Assembly: GCA_035547425.1 (NCBI GenBank)
Contig: DASZUU010000049.1
Span: 62,001 to 126,000, forward strand
Direction of reading: 5' to 3'
DNA length: 64,000 nt
From: Alloacidobacterium sp035547425
GTDB lineage: Bacteria; Acidobacteriota; Terriglobia; Terriglobales; Acidobacteriaceae
Shown here: in pieces, positions 24,800 through 32,722 of the stretch
Numbering within the stretch: the stretch's first letter is position 1
How the letters are laid out: every line of letters begins with the position of its first letter
Position numbers and translations under genes: made by a program
Notes under the pieces: model-generated
What the model saw: the letters and a program-made list of their open reading frames with translations, nothing else
What the model was told of the DNA's origin: nothing
Databases searched by the model: none

Positions 24800-26348
24800 C
24801 GTCTTCAGTTTGCATCGCCATCTGTGGACGATCGAAGTGCAGCACGGCAGCCCATTGCCCTTTACGATCTGCCCTCCAGACGACTTTCCCGGCCAGAAGA
24901 CGAGCGATCATATCCGGCGGCAGATCACGATGAAAATCAAAAAAACGCATATCGAAGGCCTCATTCCTGCGGCCAAGACTGAAGGGCAGATGAGGCGGAT
25001 CGTATTTTGTGGAGAAGATGAGGCCCACTGTATAGGGCGTAGCCATTTGCGCTGCATTCTCGATCTGGGGCATCGAAAAGTTATCGATGGCAACAGTTTG
25101 TATCGGCGTGTTCAGGTATCCAAGCTCCGGTTTTTCCAGTTCGTCCGTGGCTGGCCATGCCGTCAAGACTGTGGCGCTGGGATACTGTGCCTCGATCTGC
25201 CGAATGGCAGCCTGATGCAGCAGAATAACATCACGATAGGCAAGGTTATCCTCAGGCGCAAAGCGGTAGGGAGGATTAATAAAAATCCCCGCCAAAAATG
25301 CAATTGCGCTCATGACGGCCAGCCATTCCCAGGAGCGCAACCTGCGATAAAACGTATGAACGCAAAGTATCAGCACCAGCGGATAAAGCGGCAGCAGATA
25401 GCGCGTCAGCAATGCTCCACCAAGCACAGAGAAAAAGAGCAGATTGGCAAGGAGAATCAAGCCGAACTGCTGTTTTTCTGCAACGGCGATACAGGTTCGT
25501 CCTTCAATCGGCGGAAGCATCATGCAGGCCAGCATCAGCAGTACCGGAACGAAGAGGTTCATGTGTGCCGTAATGTGGAGCACGCGGTGGCCAATTGCCA
25601 GCAGAACCCGCAGAGGCGTTAGCGTAGCCGTGGCGTTGTAGCGCAGATAGGTTGGGTTCCCGAAAACGAAACCAGTGCGGTGCCAATGATAGAGATACCA
25701 GCAGGCAAGGGGCCCAATCGGCAACAGCAGGGCTCCTGCTTTTCGTATGGAGCTTCGCTCTCTTGAAACGATACCGAGATACAGATGCCATGCGGCTAGT
25801 GCGAGTGGTGTAACGATCGCCGTCTCCTTCGACAAGGCTGCGAGCGCAAAACATAAAACAGCGTTGCGCATACGATTCGTGAAGTAAAAGACGAAAGCCC
25901 ACAATGTAGCGGCAGCGGCGAATATGTCCGCATGTGCCAGCGAGCTTTGAGCAAACCATACCGGATAAAGGCCAGTGAGTGCTGTAGCCGCCAGCGCGAC
26001 AGTACGCTTCTCCGTAATGATTAAGGCCAGCTGGTAAACCGCCAGCAGTGCGATCGATGCCACCAGGCATACGGCCAGCCGTGTCACCCAGGGCGCAAAG
26101 GTAAAAACCTTCCACCAAAGCGCCAGATAGATGGACGGCAGTGGCGGATGGGCATTGGAAAGCGTGGAGAAGGGAATCAGCGAGCCGGTACGGAAAAAGT
26201 CATAAGCTGCGGGAATATAGTACCCGGCTTCATCCCAGTAGTAGGGCAGCCGCAGCAGCGGCAGATGCATGAGAACCACCGCTGCAAAGATCGCAGTAAA
26301 CACGATCCAAAGCGGAAATAAACGATCCTGAGAACGAGATGCCGACAC
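24768..26348 (-). CDS. Glycosyltransferase family 39 / ArnT-like membrane protein
   Basis: 526 residues, 10-12 membrane helices. The first periplasmic loop holds LPYYWDEAGYYIPAAYDFFR, the Asp-Glu motif of C-type (polyprenyl-phosphate-dependent) glycosyltransferases such as ArnT, followed by NAHPPLPSIYLALWW. A small soluble C-terminal domain follows. The start is GTG at 26348. It is probably cotranscribed with the DUF3467 gene (9-bp gap). The sugar donor and acceptor cannot be told from sequence. Confidence 0.82.
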   Translation of the reverse strand: MSASRSQDRLFPLWIVFTAIFAAVVLMHLPLLRLPYYWDEAGYYIPAAYDFFRTGSLIPFSTLSNAHPPLPSIYLALWWKVFTFAPWVTRLAVCLVASIALLAVYQLALIITEKRTVALAATALTGLYPVWFAQSSLAHADIFAAAATLWAFVFYFTNRMRNAVLCFALAALSKETAIVTPLALAAWHLYLGIVSRERSSIRKAGALLLPIGPLACWYLYHWHRTGFVFGNPTYLRYNATATLTPLRVLLAIGHRVLHITAHMNLFVPVLLMLACMMLPPIEGRTCIAVAEKQQFGLILLANLLFFSVLGGALLTRYLLPLYPLVLILCVHTFYRRLRSWEWLAVMSAIAFLAGIFINPPYRFAPEDNLAYRDVILLHQAAIRQIEAQYPSATVLTAWPATDELEKPELGYLNTPIQTVAIDNFSMPQIENAAQMATPYTVGLIFSTKYDPPHLPFSLGRRNEAFDMRFFDFHRDLPPDMIARLLAGKVVWRADRKGQWAAVLHFDRPQMAMQTEDDGSPLHYNQP

Positions 26349-26357
26349 AAGCCTGCT

Positions 26358-26660
26358 CTAGTGAACAGGCCCTTGAGGAACAGGCAGTGGATGTTGCGGC
26401 TCCAGCGCAATCGCGCCAAAAGCCTGCTCATACTGCGCGATATTCTGCCCAAGAATATTCCAGAGCGCTTTCGCTTGCTGCGGGCTCAGGTAAATGCCCT
26501 GCGAGTTCTGAATATTCACGCTGTCGGGCGACTCTTGATGCACAATGCCGAAGGCGAGAAAGAAGTCCCATACGCTTACGCGCACCTGCACGCTGTTGGA
26601 GTAGTTTTCGCGGTAATCGGGGGTCTGGCTGAGGTTGATCTTCGGCTGTGTAGGATTCAT
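26358..26660 (-). CDS. DUF3467 domain-containing protein
   Basis: 100 residues: INLSQTPDYRENYSNSVQVRVSVWDFFLAFG and GIYLSPQQAKALWNILGQNIAQYEQAFGAI match the DUF3467 pattern (small beta-rich protein with a C-terminal helix; function unknown). It is the first gene of the minus-strand run leading to the NfeD/slipin pair. Confidence 0.85.
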   Translation of the reverse strand: MNPTQPKINLSQTPDYRENYSNSVQVRVSVWDFFLAFGIVHQESPDSVNIQNSQGIYLSPQQAKALWNILGQNIAQYEQAFGAIALEPQHPLPVPQGPVH

Positions 26661-26691
26661 GGAATGCTTTCAGGTGTGTGTGTAAAAGATT

Positions 26692-26776
26692 TGGTGCGAA
26701 AGGGGGGACTTGAACCCCCACGGGTTGCCCCGCCAGATCCTAAGTCTGGTGCGTCTGCCAATTCCGCCACTTTCGC
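26692..26776 (-). tRNA. tRNA-Leu (anticodon TAG)
   Basis: The minus strand folds into a type II tRNA of 85 nt. Acceptor GCGAAAG pairs with CTTTCGC, the anticodon stem CCAGA/TCTGG encloses the loop CTTAGGA with anticodon TAG, a long variable arm (GCGGGGCAACCCGT region) marks leucine, and GGTTCAAGTCC is the T-arm loop. The terminal CCA is encoded (26692-26694). Confidence 0.97.
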
Positions 26777-26785
26777 ACGGTTGTG

Positions 26786-26826
26786 AATGAGGATGCATCA
26801 GGAATTGTCCGAATATCATCCTCATT
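26786..26826. repeat. Inverted repeat between pyk and tRNA-Leu
   Basis: AATGAGGATG (26786-26795) and CATCCTCATT (26817-26826) are perfectly complementary over 10 bp with a 21-nt spacer. It lies downstream of pyk and 10 bp upstream of the tRNA-Leu 5' end. There is no T-tract, so it may be a transcript-end structure or a regulatory dyad. Confidence 0.35.
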
Positions 26827-26901
26827 TGCATTGTAGCGTGTCAGAGAGAAGCATAATAGCGCGATTTAGCCCAGTGCGGGGAAACCGCATCCGGCCAAAC
26901 A

Positions 26902-28449
26902 TTAACGCTTCTTCTTTGTCTTACCCTTAACCGGAGCCTTCTTCGCTGCGGTTTTCTTTTGCTTCGTTGCCGCTGATTTCTTAGTTTCCGGCACGTTCAG
27001 GCGATCCCCCAGAACATGCAGGCGCAGGAAATTCGTTGAGCCGGACTTGGTACGGGTGCCGGCAACGATGCCGAGAATATCCTGAGGTTTGGCGTATCCA
27101 CCCTGTTCGAGGATCTCTTCGGCCATATCCACCATCTGTTCCGTGGTGTGAGCCTTCGCGCACTTGATGGGGCTTACGCCCCAGAGCAGGTTCATGCGGT
27201 TGATTACCGGCTCGACGCTGGAGAGCGCATAGATGGGCGGCTTCGGGTGATATTTCGAGAGCTGGCGCGCGGTTGTGCCGGTCTCGGTAAAGACGGCGAT
27301 TGCTGCCAGGTCAAGATCTTCCGCAGCGTGCGCCATCGATTCGCAGATGGTTTCCGCGATGGAAAGGCGTACATGGCGCGGCTGATTCGTAGGACCTACG
27401 CCTTCCTGCTGTTGCGACTCCGTCTCGATGACGATCTTGGCCATCATCTTCACGGCCTCAATCGGATACTTGCCGGCAGCGCTTTCCGCTGAAAGCATAA
27501 CCGCATCGGTTCCGTCATAGACGGCATTGGCCACGTCGCTTGCTTCAGCGCGCGTGGGGCGTGGGTTCTCGATCATCGATTCGAGCATCTGCGTCGCCGT
27601 AATCACCGGCTTGCGGTGCGCGGCAGCGCGGCGGATCACGTGCTTCTGGATGGCCGGGACCTTCTCCGGCGGTACTTCCACGCCGAGATCGCCGCGCGCA
27701 ACCATAACGCCGTCAGTAACTTCAAGAATGCTTTCGAGGTTGTCGATGGCCTGCGGCTTTTCGAGCTTGGCCACCACCCAGGTATCGGCTCCCAGCTTGG
27801 CAATGCGATCCTTTACCAGGCGAATATCTTCCGCTGTGCGCACAAAAGAGACGGCGATTGCATCGACGCCGGCCTTGATGGCAAATTCGAGGTCCTTCTC
27901 GTCCTTTTCGGTAAGCGAGGGAACGCGCACTGGGATACCCGGCAGGTTGATGCCCTTGTGCTCGCCCAGCAGGCCGCCATTGATGACGTCGCACTCGACA
28001 TCCTCACCCGGAATATCGACCACGCGCAGTTCGATCAGGCCGTCGGAGAGCAGGATGCGCGCTCCCGGTTCAAGATTCTCTGCGAGGGTTTTGAAGGTAG
28101 TGCTGATGACGGTATTGGTGCCGGGGATATCGCGGGGTGTGATGGTGAGGCGCTGGCCTGCTTTCAGCTGTACGGGAATGCGGTTCTTCAGATGGCCGGT
28201 GCGGATTTTAGGGCCCTGCAAGTCGGCCAGAATACAGATTGGTTTTCCTTCCGCAGCGGCAACCTTGCGGACCATTTCGATCAGCTTGAGCTTCTCCGGC
28301 TGCGTTCCATGGGAAAAATTCAGTCTTGCAACATCGAGTCCGGCGCGAACCAGTTCTCGAAAAGTTGTTTCATTGCTAGACGCAGGCCCCAGGGTGCCTA
28401 CGATCTTGGCGCGGCGAGCCTGGCCGGAGCCGGCAACCGTATCGTTCAT
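26902..28449 (-). CDS. pyk: Pyruvate kinase
   Basis: 515 residues. KIVGTLGPASSNETTFRELV, ARLNFSHGT, the active-site block VVAKLEKPQAIDNLESIL with the Lys that precedes KPQA, GVMVARGDLGVEVP and TATQMLESMIENPRPTRAEASDVANAV all match pyruvate kinase. The enzyme converts phosphoenolpyruvate and ADP to pyruvate and ATP. The C-terminus has an extra Lys/Ala-rich tail (KKTAAKKAPVKGKTKKKR) that is absent from standard enzymes and may bind nucleic acid or be a lineage trait. GGGGGATGG precedes the ATG. Confidence 0.97.
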   Translation of the reverse strand: MNDTVAGSGQARRAKIVGTLGPASSNETTFRELVRAGLDVARLNFSHGTQPEKLKLIEMVRKVAAAEGKPICILADLQGPKIRTGHLKNRIPVQLKAGQRLTITPRDIPGTNTVISTTFKTLAENLEPGARILLSDGLIELRVVDIPGEDVECDVINGGLLGEHKGINLPGIPVRVPSLTEKDEKDLEFAIKAGVDAIAVSFVRTAEDIRLVKDRIAKLGADTWVVAKLEKPQAIDNLESILEVTDGVMVARGDLGVEVPPEKVPAIQKHVIRRAAAHRKPVITATQMLESMIENPRPTRAEASDVANAVYDGTDAVMLSAESAAGKYPIEAVKMMAKIVIETESQQQEGVGPTNQPRHVRLSIAETICESMAHAAEDLDLAAIAVFTETGTTARQLSKYHPKPPIYALSSVEPVINRMNLLWGVSPIKCAKAHTTEQMVDMAEEILEQGGYAKPQDILGIVAGTRTKSGSTNFLRLHVLGDRLNVPETKKSAATKQKKTAAKKAPVKGKTKKKR

Positions 28450-28491
28450 CCATCCCCCAATATTTGTGTGATCCAGCCCTATTCTAACCTG

Positions 28492-29388
28492 TCAGACTGC
28501 GGTTGTTTTGCCGCCGGTGAAGGCATTTTCCTCATACTGGGCGGACGGGGATGAAGAATGACGGTCGAGCGGGAAGATTTCTGCGTTGAATTCGGCGCCG
28601 ATCAGGATGCTGATCGATACCATGTAGAGCCATACCAGGGTCGCCACGGCAGCTCCGAGCGGGCCGTAGACGACGGAATAATCGGCAAAGCGGGTGACGT
28701 ACAGCCCATAGAGCAGGGTGGCAAGAAACCAGGTAATGGTGGCTATCATGGCGCCGGGTACAACCTTGCGCCAGTCTTGTGTCTTCGGCGTGCCGAAGTG
28801 ATAGATCACCGAGAGCACGGCCACGCTGGTGAGCATGGCGATACACCACCGGGCCATTCGCCAGAAGAAGAGCACATAGAGGCGGAAGTCATGATCGGCA
28901 TTGTCGATCATCCATCGCTCGATCTGGTGGCCGAAGACGATCAGTAGGGTGGCAAAAAGCATGGGCACCAGCGTGATCGGTATCAGGCCGAAGGCGACGG
29001 AGCGCTCCCGCCAGAAACCCCAGGTTCCGCGAGGAAGGCGGTAGGCGCGGCGGAAGCCTTCCATGATGGAGAGCATAAAGCCGGAGGCGGCGAAGATGGC
29101 AATGATCGTCGCCGACCAGATGAGCCGCACGGAGCGGGCATGATTCATCTGGAAATAGTTCTGGACAAGGCCCATCGTATCCGGCGGAAGGATGTCATAG
29201 AAGGCCGCGCGGATATCGTTGAGCGTGTCGGTTTCCGGGCTGAGCGCCAGCAGCGTGGTGCCGACGAGCACCGCCGGAAAAAGGCTCAGAATCGCCGAGT
29301 ATGCGGCAGCTTTCGCCGTGGTAAAAGCGTTGTGGACAAAAGCATTCCACGCGGCGCGGCGAAGACTTGTCCAGAGGGACAAAAACAT
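28492..29388 (-). CDS. YihY/BrkB family inner-membrane protein
   Basis: 298 residues with six hydrophobic segments. AFTTAKAAAYSAILSLFPAVLV is the conserved first helix, and VVPGAMIATITWFLATLLYGLYV with YGPLGAAVATLVWLYMVSISILIGAEFNAEI is the family's C-terminal signature. YihY/BrkB proteins are often annotated as ribonuclease BN by error; transport or envelope roles are proposed. It is 42 bp upstream of pyk on the same strand. Confidence 0.9.
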   Translation of the reverse strand: MFLSLWTSLRRAAWNAFVHNAFTTAKAAAYSAILSLFPAVLVGTTLLALSPETDTLNDIRAAFYDILPPDTMGLVQNYFQMNHARSVRLIWSATIIAIFAASGFMLSIMEGFRRAYRLPRGTWGFWRERSVAFGLIPITLVPMLFATLLIVFGHQIERWMIDNADHDFRLYVLFFWRMARWCIAMLTSVAVLSVIYHFGTPKTQDWRKVVPGAMIATITWFLATLLYGLYVTRFADYSVVYGPLGAAVATLVWLYMVSISILIGAEFNAEIFPLDRHSSSPSAQYEENAFTGGKTTAV

Positions 29389-29574
29389 ACGTTTTCGAGG
29401 TTAAATCAAGCGGAAGACCATGGGGAATGAGAATTGCGGTTCCTGCCAGCGATGTCCGGGAGTGAAGGAAAAATCTCTACCGCCAAGGCGCGAAGAACGC
29501 CAAGGGCGCTGCGGAGCGGTGGAGAAACCTGTAGCTTGCCGGTAGCGCCGTAAAACCGTGGGTTTCGTCACTTC

Positions 29575-29600
29575 GCAGGACGATGAAGCCATCGTCCTGC
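29575..29600. repeat. Perfect 11-bp hairpin (REP-like)
   Basis: GCAGGACGATG (29575-29585), loop AAGC, CATCGTCCTGC (29590-29600). It lies in the 254-bp spacer between the BrkB gene and the thioredoxin-like gene. The flanks (TTTCGTCACTTC and CGATCGAAATGACC) resemble other intergenic repeats of this window. A transcript terminator is possible but no T-run follows. Confidence 0.45.
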
Positions 29601-29642
29601 TCCGATCGAAATGACCAATTTTCGTTATGTAGCGATATGAAC

Positions 29643-30116
29643 CTAGGCGTGTTTCGCGGGCTTCCATTTGTTGAGAAATTCGGTGACCGAAGCGGGGTCC
29701 ATTTTGCGCATGGCTTCAAATTCGCCATTTTTCTGGCTGTAGAGGACTTTGCCGTGCGCGTCGAGAACTGCGAGCCCGGGGACACCCTTTTTTAGCGGTA
29801 CGCCGTACTTCTCGGCTAAATCGGTGTTCCTGTCATACCGGCCAATGTTCACGTGGACGAGAACGAAATTGTTATCGAGCAGGTCAAGATTGGGCTGCTG
29901 ATGGAAGTAAATATCGAGAACCTGGCAGTCGCCGCACCAGTTCCCGCCGAAATCGAGGATGACACGCTTGTGCTCGTGCTGCGCTGTGACGAGCGCCTGG
30001 GCAATATCGTGGTGGGCGTCGGCGGTGTCGGAATAGATGGTGCGTGTTTGTGCTTTAACCGCGAACAAGGAGAGGATCAGCAGGGCCGCGAGAGCGAAGG
30101 TGAGTTTTCTGGTCAT
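29643..30116 (-). CDS. Exported thioredoxin-like protein
   Basis: About 157 residues from the ATG at 30116, which gives a clean signal peptide (MTRKLTFALAALLILSLFAVKA). The frame is open to 30263 but the extension looks non-coding. FGGNWCGDCQVLD is a WCxDC redox motif in the thioredoxin fold, GVPLKKGVPGLAVLD the cis-Pro loop. It probably acts in periplasmic disulfide exchange or as a DsbE/DUF255-like reductant; no partner gene is adjacent. Confidence 0.85.
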   Translation of the reverse strand: MTRKLTFALAALLILSLFAVKAQTRTIYSDTADAHHDIAQALVTAQHEHKRVILDFGGNWCGDCQVLDIYFHQQPNLDLLDNNFVLVHVNIGRYDRNTDLAEKYGVPLKKGVPGLAVLDAHGKVLYSQKNGEFEAMRKMDPASVTEFLNKWKPAKHA

Positions 30117-30588
30117 GGGAAGTTTGTCCGGTCCGTTTTTGCTTAGGATGCCATAGCCCAGGTGTTGGCTGATGTTTTTTATGCCTACGGCTTCATTCTG
30201 CCTTCGCTTCTGAACGGACTTCCCGGGAGATTGTTTGACATGTCGATCCCCTGAATTATCCAACTATAAGAAAAGAAAAAAGATACATCGCGCAGAGAAT
30301 TATGCCCTAATTTGAAATAGGAATAGGGAATAGGGAATAGGGAATAGTTTTTCCTCTTACAGAACACCTCTCCGTAAATCATTGAAAATACACAATCTCC
30401 GTATGGAATCAATCTTATAAATGATTGATAATAAACGATCCCCGTACGGAATGGTGGAGGGGTAGTCAAATGCAAGTCCGTCGACTACGTACTTCGCTCA
30501 GGATAATGTTTGGATCGCTGAAACTTAGCGAAACTACCCATGCAAGCCAAAGATGGCTTGCATGGGGCACCCAGTGGGTATTTAGTAT
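30117..30588. other. Gene-free, repeat-rich stretch
   Basis: No coding sequence is supported. It holds a tandem GGGAATA run (about 30320-30345, GAATAGG three to four times), two direct ATCATTGA-type AT-rich segments each followed by CCGTA(T/C)GGAAT (about 30377-30402 and 30420-30455), a CGACTACG...CGCTCAGGATAATG repeat copy (30472-30508) and a perfect 13-bp hairpin (30537-30566). Confidence 0.6.
30537..30572. repeat. Perfect 13-bp hairpin with GGGTGCCCCAT signature
   Basis: CCCATGCAAGCCA (30537-30549), loop AAGA, TGGCTTGCATGGG (30554-30566), followed by GCACCC to 30572. Read on the minus strand it starts GGGTGCCCCAT, the same beginning as the element at 58524-58558. It lies 17 bp past the stop of the TIM-barrel gene and could end its transcript. 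Confidence 0.5.
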
Positions 30589-31464
30589 TTATACGTCGCA
30601 GAGATCGACGGCTTCGCGGAGCGAAGTGAGCGGGTCGCGCGAGGGCACGAACTCGTGGGCGACATAGCCGGTGTAGCCGGTGGCGAGAATGCCGCGCATG
30701 ACGCCGTCCCACTGGACTTCCTGCGTGTTATCGAGCTCGTGGCGTCCGGGCACGCCTCCGGTATGGAAGTGGCCGAGCCACTTGATGTTTTCCTGGATGG
30801 TGGCGATGAGATCACCTTCCATGATCTGCATGTGGTAGATGTCATAGAGCAGCTTGACGCGGGGGGAATTGACTTCTTCCATCACGCGGACGCCCCAGGC
30901 GGTGTGATCGGCCATGTAGTCGTGGTGATTGCGCTTGCTGTTGAGCAACTCCAGGCAGATGGTCACGCCATTGTCTTCGGCAATTTTTTTCAGGCGGTTG
31001 AGGCCGATGATGGTGTTCTTGGCGCCTTCATCGTCGGACATGCCGCGACGGTTTCCCGAGAAGGTGATGACGTTGGGAACCTTGGCTTTTGCGGCGATAG
31101 GTATGTTCTTGCGAAAGGCGGCTTCGATGGCGTCATGGTTTTCAAGCCGGTTGAGCGCGTCGGGAATGGTGCCGCCTCCGGCATAGCCCATGGTGCAGGT
31201 GAGGCCGTAGCGGGCAGGAACGTCCCACTCTTCCATGTTGAGGAGATCGATGCCGACGAGGCCGATCTGCACCGCTGCCTGGCAGAGCTGATCGAGGGGA
31301 ATCTTCTGATAGCACCAGCGGGAAACGGACTGGTGGATGCGATTTTTGCGAGGCGTGGGCCTGGCCTGCGCGGTGCTTTCCTGCGCGAAGGTGGATGCGG
31401 TCAGGGATGGGGCGGCGACTGCGGCGGCGAGGCTTGATTTCAGGAACGTTCTGCGATTTGGCAT
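30589..31464 (-). CDS. Tat-exported TIM-barrel protein (hydroxypyruvate isomerase-like)
   Basis: About 291 residues from the ATG at 31464, which produces a twin-arginine signal (MPNRRTFLKSSLAAAVAAPS). The mature part is an AP-endonuclease-2/xylose-isomerase-like barrel: GLVGIDLLNMEEWDVPARYGL, ICLELLNSKRNHHDYMADH (Glu ligand), VKLLYDIYHMQIMEGDL (Asp/His ligands), LGHFHTGGVPGRHELD and YTGYVAHEFVP (Glu). This order matches hydroxypyruvate isomerase-type enzymes. Export by Tat suggests that the metal or cofactor is loaded in the cytosol. The substrate is unknown. Confidence 0.85.
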   Translation of the reverse strand: MPNRRTFLKSSLAAAVAAPSLTASTFAQESTAQARPTPRKNRIHQSVSRWCYQKIPLDQLCQAAVQIGLVGIDLLNMEEWDVPARYGLTCTMGYAGGGTIPDALNRLENHDAIEAAFRKNIPIAAKAKVPNVITFSGNRRGMSDDEGAKNTIIGLNRLKKIAEDNGVTICLELLNSKRNHHDYMADHTAWGVRVMEEVNSPRVKLLYDIYHMQIMEGDLIATIQENIKWLGHFHTGGVPGRHELDNTQEVQWDGVMRGILATGYTGYVAHEFVPSRDPLTSLREAVDLCDV

Positions 31465-31569
31465 AGTGTCGAGGTAAATGTACTCGATTTCATGGATGTG
31501 TTGCCAGTGTTCACTCTCTGATGCTCGTCGGGTGACGACTGATGAGGCTAGCGGGTGTATCAAAGGAAA

Positions 31570-31614
31570 GCAGGTCCTTCGACTACGCGCTTTGCACTCC
31601 GCTCAGGATGACAA
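31570..31614. repeat. Dispersed repeat GCAGGTCCTTCGACT...CGCTCAGGATGACAA
   Basis: Starts GCAGGTCCTTCGACTACGCG and ends CCGCTCAGGATGACAA. The same start and end with a different centre occur at 33765-33813, and shorter versions at 30472-30508, 8778-8846 and 322-340. All copies lie between genes. Confidence 0.55.
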
Positions 31615-31650
31615 ACAAAAACGCTCAAAGTGACAACAAAACAGATGGTG

Positions 31651-32577
31651 TTACCTCTCTGTCGGTGAAGGATTGGGGGCTGTGAAGTCGGAGCAGCAGG
31701 GCTTCTGCACGTTGGAGAATTCCATGTATTCGAGGCGCGTGCCGTCGGGATCGAAGAGGTTGAGCTGCCATTTGCCGTCCTTGCCGATCTGGGTATGGTC
31801 ATTGGGGCCGGAGAGGCGGTTGGCGGCTTTGAGCGTGTCCCATGTCTTCCGCATATTTACGACGCCGATGGAGAAGTGGTTGAGCACGCCGAGTTGTTTT
31901 TGAGAAACGTCCTGAATACCGCCGCCGGAGGGGCCGCTGGTGAGCATGTATTCGAGCCAGTCGTGGCTCTCGGGCGTCTGCTGCGAAACCCAGTCGATCT
32001 TGTCGGGCCGCATGCCGCCAAACCAGTAGGGCTTGAAGTCGAGGATGGCGCGGTAGAAGGTGTCTTCTTTTTCGCGGCTGCGGACGAGCATGCCGACGTG
32101 GATGATGTGGTGGCCGACGAGCTTGTCGTCATGAACGGCCTGTGGATGGGCGGGCGGCTGCACAAACTGGACCGTGTTTCCTTCCGGGTCTTTGACGTTG
32201 AACCAGCGGCTGCCGTCTCCCGCCTTTTCGACCGAGGCGGGGACATCGACGTCTTTTGCCTTGAGGTAGAGGCGTAGCTTTTCCGCGTTGGCGGTCTTGT
32301 AGGCGAGGTGATCGAGGCGGTTCGGTGAGGATTTGTCGGGCAGCGGCAACACTTCGACAAATTGGGTGGTGTTGACGTAGTAGCGGGTGCCCTGCGGATT
32401 TTCCGGGTCGGAGCGCTTTTCGCAGCCCACGATGTCGGCGTAGTAATGGTCGGCGGCGGCGGGGTTGGTGGTGTAGACGGCGATGTGGGAGATGCCGGTG
32501 ATGGGAGGCCGCGCGGGAGCATTTTGGGCTAAAGCGATTGAGTTGGCGAAGACAAGCAATCCGATGGCGAATTTCAT
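31651..32577 (-). CDS. Exported VOC (glyoxalase-fold) protein, two modules
   Basis: 308 residues with a signal peptide (MKFAIGLLVFANSIALAQ). Two vicinal-oxygen-chelate modules follow: ITGISHIAVYTTNPAAADHYYADIVG (from residue 25) with LDHLAYKTANAEKLRLYLKAK, and VGHHIIHVGMLVRSREKEDTFYRAIL with LNHFSIGVVNMRKTWDTLKA. It ends LFDPDGTRLEYMEFS. Conserved His and Glu residues would bind a metal. Exported VOC proteins of this type are common in Acidobacteria and have no assigned substrate. The gene lies 73 bp downstream of a divergent regulator-like region and upstream of the TIM-barrel gene on the same strand. Confidence 0.8.
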   Translation of the reverse strand: MKFAIGLLVFANSIALAQNAPARPPITGISHIAVYTTNPAAADHYYADIVGCEKRSDPENPQGTRYYVNTTQFVEVLPLPDKSSPNRLDHLAYKTANAEKLRLYLKAKDVDVPASVEKAGDGSRWFNVKDPEGNTVQFVQPPAHPQAVHDDKLVGHHIIHVGMLVRSREKEDTFYRAILDFKPYWFGGMRPDKIDWVSQQTPESHDWLEYMLTSGPSGGGIQDVSQKQLGVLNHFSIGVVNMRKTWDTLKAANRLSGPNDHTQIGKDGKWQLNLFDPDGTRLEYMEFSNVQKPCCSDFTAPNPSPTER

Positions 32578-32722
32578 CGATCACCAAGATACGCCGCGCG
32601 GGGAGGAAGTGGAATGGAGTTTGCGGAAATGCGTTACTTTCGCCTCTTCTTTTCCTGTATTCCGCCGATACAAGCTATAGATTTCACAGTCCGGCCCGAA
32701 AAGGCCGGAACAGGGGAGCAGT

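Noticed and set aside
27527..28471. Long open frame (314 codons) opposite pyruvate kinase
   Set aside because: Ser/Arg-rich translation without any motif; pyk is certain on the other strand.
30320..30345. Possible CRISPR-like short repeat (GGGAATAGGGAATAG)
   Set aside because: It is a simple tandem of 7 bp without spacers.
30655..31437. Open frame of 260 codons opposite the TIM-barrel gene
   Set aside because: Val/Gly/Asp-rich antisense translation; the isomerase-like protein with Tat signal explains the sequence.
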